Assembly: GCF_947496485.1 (NCBI RefSeq)
Contig: NZ_CANMCZ010000003.1
Location: 124,001-188,000 of the forward strand
Origin: an uncultured Winogradskyella sp.
Lineage (GTDB): Bacteria; Bacteroidota; Bacteroidia; Flavobacteriales; Flavobacteriaceae
Direction of reading: 5' to 3'
Length of the DNA: 64,000 bases
Below the pieces are notes generated by a model. That model saw only the letters and a list, made by a program, of their open reading frames with translations, did not search any database and was not told the origin of the DNA. Of this stretch, positions 9,718-19,281 are shown piece after piece. The position numbers and the translations under genes were made by a program. Position 1 is the stretch's first letter, and each line of letters starts with the position of its first letter.

Positions 9718-10881
9718 CTATATATTTTTGTATAATGCTAACATACCATCCGCCATATGCTGTTCACTATGATTATCTACTATGGTTTTTAAGGCCTTTT
9801 CACGAATCTCTTTTTTTTCTGTAGTTTGTAAATCTGAAATCATAATAATTTTATTCGCCATCGCTTCAGGGTCTCGTATTGGCACAATAAAACCATTCTT
9901 ACCATCTTTTATGACCTCTGTAATTCCCCCACAATCTGTGCTCAATACTAATGTATTTAGAGACATCGCTTCCAAAACAACATTTGCTATACCTTCTTTG
10001 ACACTTGGCAATAACAATAAATCGGAGTTAGCTATATTCTCTTGTACTTTAGAATAAGGCAAAGTATCTAGTAAAATGACCTCATTCTCTAAGTTAAGAT
10101 CATGGACTTGATATGCTAATTCAATTTCTTCTTTTCCACCAACAATGGTATATTGAAATTCTAAACCTTTTTCTTTAAGTAATTTACAAGAATCTAACGC
10201 AGATGAATAGCCTTTAACCCAGTGAGGTCTGCCAATAGAGATTATTTTAAAAAACGAATTTTGTTTCGGTTTGATCAAGGTTTCGACTCTTTTTGGGACA
10301 CCACTATAAACAACTATAACTTTATCCTTCGATGCACCATATTTCCCAGCCTCCTTCCCTATTGCTTTAGATACTGCATGAAAAGCATCTACTTTAGGAA
10401 ATTGTTCCTTGTACATATTCGCTAAGGCTTGGTCTGCAATCGGAGAATAATTAATATGTGCACCTCTTAAACTAAGTACGAGTTTTATACCAAACTCTTT
10501 TACCCAAACCCAGTCACCAATGCCTTTTGCCCATTGTACATGAAAAATATCTGGTTTGTGCCACAATACAGGGTAGCACTTTACTTTATCCAATAATAAA
10601 TTTTTAGATTTCTTTTTTAAAATGTTATCGAGTTTCCTCTTTTTTTTATTCTTAAATAAAAATAATAACGAACTATATTTTAACAAGTAAATTGCTTTAT
10701 GAAATTTAGTGTTTTTATAGGCAAATACAGAAATTGATTTGTTGTAACTTACTTTATGTTTAATAAATCCAAAAAGAAAAATATGACAATTTCTACCAGA
10801 TAAGCCAACAATAAGTCTTTCAATAAAAGTTGTACTAGGTATATCGCCTGAGTAGATTGCTATTTTTAAGTTTTTATTCAT
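9718..10881 (-). CDS. GT4-family glycosyltransferase
   Basis: 387-residue GT-B enzyme. DIFHVQWAKGIGDWVWVKEF and LSLRGAHINYSP mark the acceptor half. FKIISIGRPHWVKGYSSALDSCKLL opens the donor half, and LPSVKEGIANVVLEAMSLNTLVLSTDCGGITEVI contains the E-x7-E loop. A basic stretch (KNKKKRKLDNILKKKSK) near residue 76-92 may contact the membrane or the lipid-linked acceptor (inference). It abuts the following GT4 gene and lies 16 nt after the SGNH-like gene, so it is in the same transcript. Confidence 0.87.
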   Translation of the reverse strand: MNKNLKIAIYSGDIPSTTFIERLIVGLSGRNCHIFLFGFIKHKVSYNKSISVFAYKNTKFHKAIYLLKYSSLLFLFKNKKKRKLDNILKKKSKNLLLDKVKCYPVLWHKPDIFHVQWAKGIGDWVWVKEFGIKLVLSLRGAHINYSPIADQALANMYKEQFPKVDAFHAVSKAIGKEAGKYGASKDKVIVVYSGVPKRVETLIKPKQNSFFKIISIGRPHWVKGYSSALDSCKLLKEKGLEFQYTIVGGKEEIELAYQVHDLNLENEVILLDTLPYSKVQENIANSDLLLLPSVKEGIANVVLEAMSLNTLVLSTDCGGITEVIKDGKNGFIVPIRDPEAMANKIIMISDLQTTEKKEIREKALKTIVDNHSEQHMADGMLALYKNI

Positions 10882-10897
10882 GACATAGATATTGAAA

Positions 10898-11791
10898 TCA
10901 TTTTATCATTAGTTTAAAATCATTAGCAAAAGCCTCACTAGAAATCTGTCTTCCCTTATAATTAACATGAATATCATCATAAAAAAAAGATGTATTCTTT
11001 AATAAATCACTATGATTTAAAATAGTGTAGTCATCAGTCTCTGTAACTACCTTTTTCGCATTTATTGGCGAAAAATAACAAATCAGTTTAATATTATTTA
11101 ATTTACATAAATCACTTATTTTCTCCAAATAGATATTTTGAAAGGAAATTGGTAATTCTTTAAACTCAGTAATAGATCTAGATTTTGCATTTTTATTTGG
11201 ATAGCCATAATTTCCTTTTTCATCAAATCTATTTCTCTTTTTTGGATTTATTAAAGCTAATAATGAAGGGTAAAATATTTCAGTATTATAATATGAAACC
11301 CCTAAAATTGGTAACCACTTTGAACCGTATAATAACTTAGCTGATTGACTAGAATATCGATTATAATGATTTGACACATAACTAGTATTGATATACGGTA
11401 AAAATCTATAATCATTTCCACTTAATACATTACTTTTTACATCATAATCATTAATGCTCGGTGCTACAACACAAAATTTTACGATTTTGCCTTGTGCCAA
11501 AAAATGCTCTAGCATTAAATGCTGACTTGATAAAGCAGTATCATCCATTGAAAGGTTAAGTCCGTTTGTGTGCAAAACAGAATCAATCACCCTAGTGTTT
11601 AATGTTGTCAAGCCAGTGCTAGCGCCTAATATAATATAGTCAAACTCTTTTTCTAAAACGTTATTTACTAAAAAAGAAGGTTTATAAAAAGAAGATTGAC
11701 GTAATGACCATAAACTTCCGAAAGAAATGATAGTTGAAATACTAATGAAAACTAGTAAAATAAAACCTGCCTTTTTTATAAATAATAGCAT
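10898..11791 (-). CDS. SGNH-hydrolase-like membrane-anchored protein paired with MBOAT
   Basis: 297 residues with one N-terminal membrane anchor (residues about 8-28) and a periplasmic domain. IILGASTGL at residues 53-61 sits where SGNH/GDSL esterases have the nucleophile block, and DDIHVNYKG near the C-terminus (Asp272/273, His275) resembles the DxxH block V. Proteins like this (AlgJ/AlgX, DltD-like) work with MBOAT acyltransferases to place acetyl groups on polysaccharide in the periplasm. The MBOAT gene ends one base before this ATG, which supports the pairing. Catalytic residues are assigned by pattern only. Confidence 0.65.
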   Translation of the reverse strand: MLLFIKKAGFILLVFISISTIISFGSLWSLRQSSFYKPSFLVNNVLEKEFDYIILGASTGLTTLNTRVIDSVLHTNGLNLSMDDTALSSQHLMLEHFLAQGKIVKFCVVAPSINDYDVKSNVLSGNDYRFLPYINTSYVSNHYNRYSSQSAKLLYGSKWLPILGVSYYNTEIFYPSLLALINPKKRNRFDEKGNYGYPNKNAKSRSITEFKELPISFQNIYLEKISDLCKLNNIKLICYFSPINAKKVVTETDDYTILNHSDLLKNTSFFYDDIHVNYKGRQISSEAFANDFKLMIK

Positions 11792-11792
11792 C

Positions 11793-13220
11793 TTAAAATT
11801 GAAAATATATAAACTCTGATGGATTCTTAAAGACTCCCATAAAACAAATAAGAATTACTATGAAAATAGCTGTAAAAGTTGATAGTTCTACCTCCTTTTT
11901 GTTCTTTTGAACAGCTATAAACTCAAACAATAGCAATATAAGAATACTAAACCCAATTATACTGCTAAATAATAGCATTTTAGAAGACTTATAGAACACA
12001 CGCGCTCCACTATGACTAAAATTACACATATCAACTATATATTGATAGGCATGCGCAAGGTTATCAGCTCTAAAAAAAATCCAAGCGATGGTAACCAAAA
12101 CTAATGTTATTAATAAGCTAGGTACTTGATGTAAATAAACTTTTGTGGATTTTAGGTGATTTCTATTTGATTTTAGAAGCATCAGAGGCAAAAATAATGC
12201 CGCATGCAATCCTCCCCAAACTATAAATGTCCAATTGGCACCATGCCAGAAGCCACTAACTAAAAATACTATGAAAACATTATGTATACTTTGCCATTTA
12301 GTACCCTTAGAACCTCCTAAGGGAATGTATACATAATCTCTAAACCAAGTAGATAATGAAATATGCCAACGTCTCCAAAATTCAGCAATATCTCTAGAGA
12401 AATAGGGAAATGAAAAATTAGTCATTAACGAAAATCCAAACAAACGCGCAACGCCAATTGCTATATCGGAATAACCCGAAAAATCACCATAAATTTGAAA
12501 ACCAAAAAGTAATGCGCCTAAGCATAACTCTATTGAAGAATAACCGGCCGAACCATCAAATATTTGGTTTACAAAAAAGGCACAATTATCAGCAACTACA
12601 ACTTTTTTAAACAATCCCCAAATGATGAGATAAAATCCACTGATAGCAAATTTACTATTAAAAATACGTTTGGTATTAAATTGAGGTAATAAGTGAGATG
12701 CTCTTTCTATAGGGCCAGCAACCAACTGAGGGAAAAAAGACACAAAAGCTGCAAATTGTATAATATTAGATGTTGGTTCTATTTTCTTCTTATATACATC
12801 AATTGTATAGCTTAGTGTTTGAAATGTATAAAACGAAATTCCTACAGGTAGAATTATTTTCAGAGTAGAAACATTCATATTAACACCAAATACCTGCCAT
12901 GCATCAGTCCAGCTTTCAATAAAAAAATTGAAATATTTAAAAAAGGCTAGCATGCCTAAATTAAAAAATAAACTAATAAAAAGAAGCCATTTTCTTTGCC
13001 GTTTCCTCTCTTCTTTCTTTAATTGATTAGCAACTAAGAAATCTATAACAGTACTTAATAATATTAATGCTAAAAATCTATAATCCCACCATGCATAAAA
13101 CAAATAACTTGCTCCAACTATTAACAAATTTTGCATAGAAAGAGAACGCTTGGTGACAAACCAATACAATACAAAAAAGAGAGGTAAAAAGATTGCAAAA
13201 TCAATAGAGTTGAATAGCAT
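11793..13220 (-). CDS. MBOAT-family O-acyltransferase (AlgI/DltB-like)
   Basis: 475-residue integral membrane protein. Signature segments are ILPVGISFYTFQTLSYTIDVYK, FFPQLVAGPIERA, EFWRRWHISLSTWFRDYVYIPLGG and LVSGFWHGANWTFIVWGGLHA, which holds the invariant MBOAT histidine. The family moves acyl groups, usually acetyl, across the inner membrane for transfer to exported polymers such as alginate or teichoic acid. The SGNH-like partner is encoded next. It starts 7 nt after the sulfotransferase gene, so acylation and sulfation are co-expressed with assembly. Length and motif order are normal. Confidence 0.92.
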   Translation of the reverse strand: MLFNSIDFAIFLPLFFVLYWFVTKRSLSMQNLLIVGASYLFYAWWDYRFLALILLSTVIDFLVANQLKKEERKRQRKWLLFISLFFNLGMLAFFKYFNFFIESWTDAWQVFGVNMNVSTLKIILPVGISFYTFQTLSYTIDVYKKKIEPTSNIIQFAAFVSFFPQLVAGPIERASHLLPQFNTKRIFNSKFAISGFYLIIWGLFKKVVVADNCAFFVNQIFDGSAGYSSIELCLGALLFGFQIYGDFSGYSDIAIGVARLFGFSLMTNFSFPYFSRDIAEFWRRWHISLSTWFRDYVYIPLGGSKGTKWQSIHNVFIVFLVSGFWHGANWTFIVWGGLHAALFLPLMLLKSNRNHLKSTKVYLHQVPSLLITLVLVTIAWIFFRADNLAHAYQYIVDMCNFSHSGARVFYKSSKMLLFSSIIGFSILILLLFEFIAVQKNKKEVELSTFTAIFIVILICFMGVFKNPSEFIYFQF

Positions 13221-13227
13221 GCTAAAA

Positions 13228-14223
13228 TTAGTTGTTTTTAAACCATTTAGAATAAACTTCTTTTTTCACAATGGCATCAAAATCCTCGAATTCCGTCATA
13301 AAATACTCATCCAAAAATTGAATAGTTGCTTTAGAAGCTTTAAAATTAATATTGCTTTTTAAGGGATTTATCTTTTTATGTAATTTATCTATAATACGAT
13401 AGTGTATTGGCATTTTACTCTGAAAATCCGGTTGTATGGGCAAAAATTTAGAATATCTAAAATTTCTACTTTTTCTCAACAACCGGTTTCTAAAAATCTG
13501 TAAATTGATATACTTTGGTATTTTTGTTTTGTTAGAATGTGTATTAAAAACTGCTTTATCAAACTTATTAAAATCTACTTCTAAAAAGTTACAAACATCT
13601 TTAATACAATTTTCTTTATCTTCAATAAAATCTTCGAATAAAACAACTTTGATTCTTTCAAATGGAATATGCTTATAGTAGTGCTCTAATTGCTCTTTAT
13701 ACAAACTTCTTCGAATGATGCTATTAGGAGCATAACGCAAGGTGTCTTCAAGAGAATAAAATGCACGACCAGATTTTAAATGATGTAGATAATTCGATAT
13801 TGTTCTTTTAGTCGGATGCCTTAATATAAATATTAGCTTTATAGGCTTAGCTTGCAACGCTATGCGTTTTGCCGCAGTTTCTGAACTTAAGTATGTGGTT
13901 GAGTCTTCTCCAATAATCTGAGCCTTCTTTTCTATTTTCTGAAACTGCGAATGATACCAACTCCACAAAAGTCCTGGTTCTTCGTGCATGGACTGACTAG
14001 ACCATGTTTTTTTCTCTCTGTTATAAAAATTAAAGTCAATATGCTGTAATATATTATCTATATCAAAAAAACCTAATTCATTATGGGCGATAGCTATATC
14101 TGGATGACTATTTAAAATAGCATGTAAACTGGTTGTGCCAGATTTCATAGCGCCACCAATAATAAAATCTGGCAGGTGCTCTGGTTGTTTAGATTTCCAA
14201 ACGATATTAGCAGTGTTTGTCAT
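13228..14223 (-). CDS. PAPS-dependent sulfotransferase
   Basis: About 331 residues. PDFIIGGAMKSGTTSLHAILNSHPDI is the 5'-phosphosulfate-binding loop, and KLIFILRHPTKRTISNYLHH is the 3'-phosphate-binding segment of Sulfotransfer_1 proteins. VVLFEDFIEDKENCIKDVCNFLEVD is the usual later core. It would transfer sulfate from PAPS to a hydroxyl or amine of the glycan in the cytoplasm. ATG at 14223 is preferred; a TTG at 14232 overlapping the upstream stop is an alternative. Sulfation of surface polysaccharide is common in marine bacteria, and no PAPS synthesis genes are in the window. Confidence 0.85.
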   Translation of the reverse strand: MTNTANIVWKSKQPEHLPDFIIGGAMKSGTTSLHAILNSHPDIAIAHNELGFFDIDNILQHIDFNFYNREKKTWSSQSMHEEPGLLWSWYHSQFQKIEKKAQIIGEDSTTYLSSETAAKRIALQAKPIKLIFILRHPTKRTISNYLHHLKSGRAFYSLEDTLRYAPNSIIRRSLYKEQLEHYYKHIPFERIKVVLFEDFIEDKENCIKDVCNFLEVDFNKFDKAVFNTHSNKTKIPKYINLQIFRNRLLRKSRNFRYSKFLPIQPDFQSKMPIHYRIIDKLHKKINPLKSNINFKASKATIQFLDEYFMTEFEDFDAIVKKEVYSKWFKNN

Positions 14224-14228
14224 ATATT

Positions 14229-15332
14229 TCAATTAACAATGCTTAAATATAATTTTTCATGATTTCTTAGAAATTCATTAATAGAAAATTCTTTTATTAC
14301 TTGATTTCTCATCGCTTTAGCTAAGGTATCATTTTCTTCTTCGGAAAGATTTTTTATATATAAGATTTTTTCTGTCAATTCGTCTATATTACTGGCTTGA
14401 AACAAACAATTTGGAAACTCTTTTAAAATATCTTTTACTCCAGAAACATTAGACCCTAAAACTATACAATTCATAGCCATAGCCTCTAGTGGTGCATTAG
14501 GTATACCCTCTCTGCGTCCTTCATCTTTAGTTGGTATAACAAATAAATCTGCCAATGCTAAGTAGGGTTTAACTTTTAATTGTTTTCCTGCAAAAACAAT
14601 GTTGGCATTATTACTATATCTTGCTTTTAAATCTTGAGCATATTCGTTTTTGTCATTACCCACAATTAATATCTTTATCCTATCATCGTTTAATCTAAGA
14701 ACAGCATCAAAAAGAATTTCAATACCTTTTACAGCTACCAAATTAGCGATAGATAAAATAACAAAATCATCTTTGTCAAAATATGATTCTTTAGTGATAT
14801 CATATTTTATATGATCTGGTTTATAATAGTCTGTATCTATTGCTAAAGGAAACCGCACTACTTTATTTTGGAGTTCAGAAAAATATTGGTCTATCATATC
14901 CTCATTTACCGCTATGACTCTAGTACTTAGTTTAGATCTCCAATTCCAAAATCTATTTCCCCAGCCCATTGCTTTTTTAGTATAAACATAAGGTATTCCT
15001 GCAAGTCGTGCCGCTAATGGTTCAGAAATATCAGAGCTCCAATGCCAAGAGTGTATAACATCAAAAGAGTTTGCTTTAAAAAATTTAGCAATCTTAAAAA
15101 CTCTAAAAATAAAAGTTAACCAAGGTCTGTAATTTGTAGTAAACGGAAAGAGGTGAATCTTTACATTAAGTTTTTCTACCTCTTTGTAAAAGTCTCCTTT
15201 ACTGTGAAAACAACATATTTCTGGTTCAAAAACTGTTCTATCCAAGCCCTTTACCAAATCATAAACAGATTTTCCACTTCCTGCCGTATTAAAGTTTGGA
15301 ATCGTATATAGAACTCTAATTTTTTTTGACAT
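14229..15332 (-). CDS. GT4-family glycosyltransferase
   Basis: 367-residue GT-B enzyme. FNTAGSGKSVYDLVKGL is the N-terminal loop and SFDVIHSWHWSSDISEPLAARLAGIPYVYTKKAMGW fills the acceptor half. FVILSIANLVAVKGIEILFDAV starts the donor half, and IPTKDEGRREGIPNAPLEAMAMNCIVLGS is a GT4 donor loop with an inserted RRE turn. It sits between the acetyltransferase (13 nt) and sulfotransferase genes in the operon. Donor sugar unknown. Confidence 0.87.
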   Translation of the reverse strand: MSKKIRVLYTIPNFNTAGSGKSVYDLVKGLDRTVFEPEICCFHSKGDFYKEVEKLNVKIHLFPFTTNYRPWLTFIFRVFKIAKFFKANSFDVIHSWHWSSDISEPLAARLAGIPYVYTKKAMGWGNRFWNWRSKLSTRVIAVNEDMIDQYFSELQNKVVRFPLAIDTDYYKPDHIKYDITKESYFDKDDFVILSIANLVAVKGIEILFDAVLRLNDDRIKILIVGNDKNEYAQDLKARYSNNANIVFAGKQLKVKPYLALADLFVIPTKDEGRREGIPNAPLEAMAMNCIVLGSNVSGVKDILKEFPNCLFQASNIDELTEKILYIKNLSEEENDTLAKAMRNQVIKEFSINEFLRNHEKLYLSIVN

Positions 15333-15345
15333 AAAAAGCTTTTCT

Positions 15346-15921
15346 TTATTTAATCACTTTAGCAGGGTTTCCTGCAATTACACAATTTGATGGAATATCT
15401 TTAACAACCACCGAACCAGCTCCAATAACAACATCATTCCCAATAGTAATATCTCCAATTATAACAACATTAGCACCAACTATTACATTGTTACCAATGG
15501 TAGGAATTAAAGAATTGTCATTACTTTTATTTCCAATAGTTAAGCCATTTCTAAATTGAAAATTGGACCCAATAGATTTGGCATTAATTACGGTTGCAAA
15601 AGGATGATAACACATCATACCTCCTGAAATTTCTGTGCTTCTAAAAATTTTACAAGGAAGCTCATTTGTAAACCATTTTTTCCATCTGTAATTGTTACGT
15701 TTAATTCTCCAAAAGAAAATAAATGCAAAATCTGGGTAATAAATCATTAAATGCTGAAATTTCCTTTTTATCGTATCTGGTGCCACTTTGCAACCTCTAA
15801 CCTTAATAGTTTGATTTATATCCTCTTGAATAACTTTATTATTAGAAACATAATTGATAAACAATCTTCTTATCACTAGTATTTTAATAGCATGCTTAGT
15901 AAGAAAGAAAACCTTTTTCAT
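15346..15921 (-). CDS. Hexapeptide-repeat (left-handed beta-helix) acyltransferase
   Basis: About 191 residues, similar to serine O-acetyltransferase-like enzymes in polysaccharide loci. The C-terminal third is a run of hexapeptide repeats (IGNNVIVGANVVIIGDITIGNDVVIGAGSVVV) closed by VIAGNPAKVIK. MMCYHPFATVINA supplies the likely catalytic His before the helix. It probably acetylates a sugar hydroxyl or amine using acetyl-CoA in the cytoplasm. ATG at 15921 (MKKVFFLTK) is chosen over a TTG four codons upstream. The gene follows a GT2 gene by 12 nt. Confidence 0.85.
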   Translation of the reverse strand: MKKVFFLTKHAIKILVIRRLFINYVSNNKVIQEDINQTIKVRGCKVAPDTIKRKFQHLMIYYPDFAFIFFWRIKRNNYRWKKWFTNELPCKIFRSTEISGGMMCYHPFATVINAKSIGSNFQFRNGLTIGNKSNDNSLIPTIGNNVIVGANVVIIGDITIGNDVVIGAGSVVVKDIPSNCVIAGNPAKVIK

Positions 15922-15933
15922 TTTGAAAAACAA

Positions 15934-16926
15934 TTAAAGTATTTTTATATGGTTTTTAATAAAGTACGGTACAAGGTAATAAAGATAGAATTTAAGAATA
16001 ATTGAAAATGGCAAAAATGTCATAATAAATAAAAAGAATCGTAATAAAACAGGAAATCTAACAGGTTTTATTTCTGTTCTTATTTCTTTTAGCAAATCAG
16101 TTCTTTGACCAAAGCTTTTAGTTTTACATAATCTTTTTGCTGTAGTTTTATATAAGTAACCATATAATAACTCTTTATAAAGCAACGGCACTTCATTTTC
16201 TATATAAAATGGTAAATGCGAATTTACAAACCTAGTCCAATGCATAGCCACTACATTTTCTTTCTTTTTTGCAATTTCTATAGTTGAAGACGAATGTTTA
16301 AAATATAAATAAACATAAGTATCTATAAATGCAACATTAGATGTCATACCTAGTTTAATATCAAAAGCAGTGTCTTCTGTGTTTTTTATACTTTCATTGT
16401 ATGCCCCTATTTTCGAAAATATATTTCTTCTATATAAAAATGCAGGTGGCCCAACAACATCTTTGAGGTTAGAAAACCAAAATAATCCCCAATAAGGCTT
16501 TTCTTTTAGAATAACTTTATCTGTCTCATCATTAGGCTTAATGGTTTCCAAAATTCCTTTATGAGATTTTACCATTTTTCCAAACACTGCATCCACTTCT
16601 TCATGCGAGTCTAAAACAAAAATCATTTTGTTCAATGCCTCTGGATAAATTTCATCATCAACATCAAAAATATATACATAATCCCCTTTTGCATTTTCAA
16701 TACCTAAATTCCTAGCAGGAGCAGCACCTTGTTTTGGTTGCCTAAGCAACCTCACTCTTTCATCTTTTCTAACAATGTCTTCGATATGTTCAGCAGAAGC
16801 ATCTTTAGAATTATTATCTACATATAGTATTTCATAATCTTCTAATTGTTGATTTAAAATAGAATCATAAGATTTCTCGATAAAATCCGCGCCGTTATAA
16901 ACAGGAATAATTACAGATAATTTCAT
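15934..16926 (-). CDS. GT2-family glycosyltransferase
   Basis: 330-residue GT-A enzyme. LSVIIPVYNGADFIEKSYDSIL begins the domain, ILYVDNNSKDASAEH holds the first Asp, and YVYIFDVDDEIYPEALNKM carries the DxD-type metal site. NTEDTAFDIKLGM provides the ED catalytic-base region. A C-terminal hydrophobic stretch (RFFLFIMTFLPFSIILKFYLYYLV) suggests membrane attachment. It starts three nt after the AsnB-like gene. It likely adds one sugar; specificity unknown. Confidence 0.88.
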   Translation of the reverse strand: MKLSVIIPVYNGADFIEKSYDSILNQQLEDYEILYVDNNSKDASAEHIEDIVRKDERVRLLRQPKQGAAPARNLGIENAKGDYVYIFDVDDEIYPEALNKMIFVLDSHEEVDAVFGKMVKSHKGILETIKPNDETDKVILKEKPYWGLFWFSNLKDVVGPPAFLYRRNIFSKIGAYNESIKNTEDTAFDIKLGMTSNVAFIDTYVYLYFKHSSSTIEIAKKKENVVAMHWTRFVNSHLPFYIENEVPLLYKELLYGYLYKTTAKRLCKTKSFGQRTDLLKEIRTEIKPVRFPVLLRFFLFIMTFLPFSIILKFYLYYLVPYFIKNHIKIL

Positions 16927-16929
16927 ATT

Positions 16930-18318
16930 TTAATTATTGCGGAAGTGTTTATTCCAAAGGGACAACGTTAATAACATACTGACTGGTGGTGAATAATATA
17001 CTGTATCTACTTCTTTAAATTTGTGATAAAACTTATTTACCACCTCTTTTGGAACAAATTCAAGGAATGAAGAGTCAAAAATATACTTTTGAAATTGCTC
17101 GTCATTTTCCGTCCCTAATAATTGTAACTCAAAGTTACGTTGAATATAAGGATTTCCTACCATTGCATTAAATTCTCGCTTCAGTTTATGAATTATTCTA
17201 TACGGCAAATTAAATGGCGATTTATTATAGTGGTAATTATTCAAATTAAAAGGTTTGTGCTCATGCCATGTAATTTTAGATAATGCTTTGTTCTGTTTCA
17301 AATGTGCAATTTGTAATCGCCTATCTGTGAGATATTCTTCAGGTATTGTGCATATAAACTCAAGCATTCGGTCATCATAATATGGTAGGTTGATAGGACG
17401 CGCTGCCTCGAAAACACATAAATTAGTTGTTGTCCATCTATGTGCCCATTGTGAAGTCTTAAACGCTCTAACTTTTGCGCTTATATTATCTATTTTTATT
17501 TCAGACAATGAGCTTTCTATTCTTGAAGTGAAATAGGTGTCAAATTCCCCATCTAAATGCCAAGCATTCCAAAGTGATTGCGCAAACTCTAATCCTCCAG
17601 GTTTCAGCATCTTTTTCTTTAGTAACGGAACTATATCTTTTTCTTCAATAGTATCGGGCGCACCTTTATCGAAAAGAACATCTCCCCAATGACCAAGTGA
17701 AAAAACACCTTTCATCTGTTTTAATTCTTCTAAAACAGCCATTTGTCTAGGGTGTGTAAATTCTGAATAACAGCCATTTAAAAGTGCCAAATCATCAATA
17801 CAATTCCATAAATAACTTTGAGGTATTTTATAAGAATTGAAACTGAAATTGCACACTTTTGCTATTCTCTTACTTATTTTATGTTCTGGGTAACCGCCAG
17901 GAAAAGAATAACTGTATGCATTCACAGGATTACCTAAATCCTTAAAAATAAGTGCTTGGCTCCTACTATCTAAACCTCCTGATAATGGCAAAATAACAGG
18001 TTCATCACCAACTTGTTCTTTTGTTATGGTTGTTAATAGTTGTATATATTCTTTTAATGCTTGATCAAAAGATATATCTCTAGGTGAATAGTGCCAATGA
18101 AACCAAGGTTCGCTTTTTACTAAAAAATCATTTTTATCAAAAAAATGATTATGACTTGGTCTTAAGCAAACTTCGTCTTTAAAATAAGTGTCATCGTCTA
18201 GAAAAAAACCTGTCGCAGCAAATATGCAAATGGCTTTATAATTTACCTCATGTACACCTTTCTTTTTAGCAAACTCTTGCTTATAAGGTAGTATAGGTGT
18301 TTTAACGGATCGACTCAT
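16930..18318 (-). CDS. Asparagine-synthase-like amidotransferase lacking the glutaminase nucleophile
   Basis: 462 residues. PLSGGLDSRSQALIF at 111-125 is the PP-loop ATP pyrophosphatase motif (SGGLDS 113-118) of the AsnB synthetase domain. The N-terminus does not start with Met-Cys and has no recognisable Ntn glutaminase motif, so free ammonia or a partner would have to supply nitrogen. AsnB-like proteins in O-antigen loci convert uronic acids to uronamides. Here a UDP-HexNAc dehydrogenase in the same operon supplies uronic acid, which makes that role plausible but unproven. A 132-nt AT-rich gap precedes the gene. Confidence 0.78.
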   Translation of the reverse strand: MSRSVKTPILPYKQEFAKKKGVHEVNYKAICIFAATGFFLDDDTYFKDEVCLRPSHNHFFDKNDFLVKSEPWFHWHYSPRDISFDQALKEYIQLLTTITKEQVGDEPVILPLSGGLDSRSQALIFKDLGNPVNAYSYSFPGGYPEHKISKRIAKVCNFSFNSYKIPQSYLWNCIDDLALLNGCYSEFTHPRQMAVLEELKQMKGVFSLGHWGDVLFDKGAPDTIEEKDIVPLLKKKMLKPGGLEFAQSLWNAWHLDGEFDTYFTSRIESSLSEIKIDNISAKVRAFKTSQWAHRWTTTNLCVFEAARPINLPYYDDRMLEFICTIPEEYLTDRRLQIAHLKQNKALSKITWHEHKPFNLNNYHYNKSPFNLPYRIIHKLKREFNAMVGNPYIQRNFELQLLGTENDEQFQKYIFDSSFLEFVPKEVVNKFYHKFKEVDTVYYSPPVSMLLTLSLWNKHFRNN

Positions 18319-18450
18319 ACTAATGAAGCTAATTCATAAAAATGAATACTCAAAATGTAATTAAATTTTAATATTATTAATATTATTAATATCGAGGCTA
18401 TTTAATAAAATGATTGTATATAGAACCAACTCTTATATTTACCACAACAA

Positions 18451-19161
18451 TTAGACAACTTTTTTGGCAAGAATACATTGATGTAACCCATATCCGCATT
18501 TAGAAAGTATAATTTCACGTAAACCTTTAATGCCTAATCTATTAGTTGCACCTATTATATATCTATTATTTATTATTTTAAAATATCCCATAAGACCAAA
18601 ATTAAAAATAATTGAATCATAAGAAATAATTTTAAAATTATTTTTAACCAAAGCTTTAAAAGCTCTCGGTATCATAATTTTTTCAATTGGTTGGTGTGAC
18701 CAACTTCCTCCTTCCAAATGATCAAAAACTTTTTTATTAGGTGTGGTAATTATTAAATATCCTCCTTTTTTTAATACTTGATAACATATTTTTATATAAG
18801 CTTCTTGATCCTCAATGTGCTCTATAACCTCTTGGGAAACAACCAAATCATAATGATTTAATTTAAAATCGTACTCCATGGCATTTCCTTGAAAAAAATT
18901 AACATGTGGATGCTTTTCTTTCGCAATACGTATAGCCTCTTTAGACAATTCAACACCATCTGTATCGGCAAACTCGCCTAAGAAAGCAGTTAATCTACCA
19001 TCACCACAGCCAAGATCTAATATTTTGGGGTTCTTAAATTTTCGTTTAACTGTTATAAAATAGCTTAGTATTTTAACAGAACGCATTAATTTAAGGGTAT
19101 TCAATCTTTTGCGCTTAGCCCAAAGTTTATCGTAATAATCGACTTGTTGATTTATTTCCAA
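18451..19161 (-). CDS. Class I SAM methyltransferase
   Basis: 236 residues. KILDLGCGDGRLTAFLGEFADTDGVELS holds SAM motifs I and II, YDLVVSQEVIEHIEDQEAYIKICYQVLKKGGYLIITTPNK is the Methyltransf_11-like core with the VIEHI helix. A class I methyltransferase acting on a sugar or lipid-linked intermediate is likely. The start appears to be TTG at 19161; the next ATG would remove 26 residues. Gaps of about 120-130 nt lie on both sides, unusually wide for this operon, which may mean separate acquisition. Confidence 0.8.
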   Translation of the reverse strand: MEINQQVDYYDKLWAKRKRLNTLKLMRSVKILSYFITVKRKFKNPKILDLGCGDGRLTAFLGEFADTDGVELSKEAIRIAKEKHPHVNFFQGNAMEYDFKLNHYDLVVSQEVIEHIEDQEAYIKICYQVLKKGGYLIITTPNKKVFDHLEGGSWSHQPIEKIMIPRAFKALVKNNFKIISYDSIIFNFGLMGYFKIINNRYIIGATNRLGIKGLREIILSKCGYGLHQCILAKKVV

Positions 19162-19281
19162 AATAATTAGTATGTTTTTATATTCTTCTAATTCGAAAAG
19201 TTTAATAACCGTTACAATATAGGAAGAATCTATTCTATAGTTTAATTGATTTTTTATACTAAACTAATTATAGTCTGTCTT

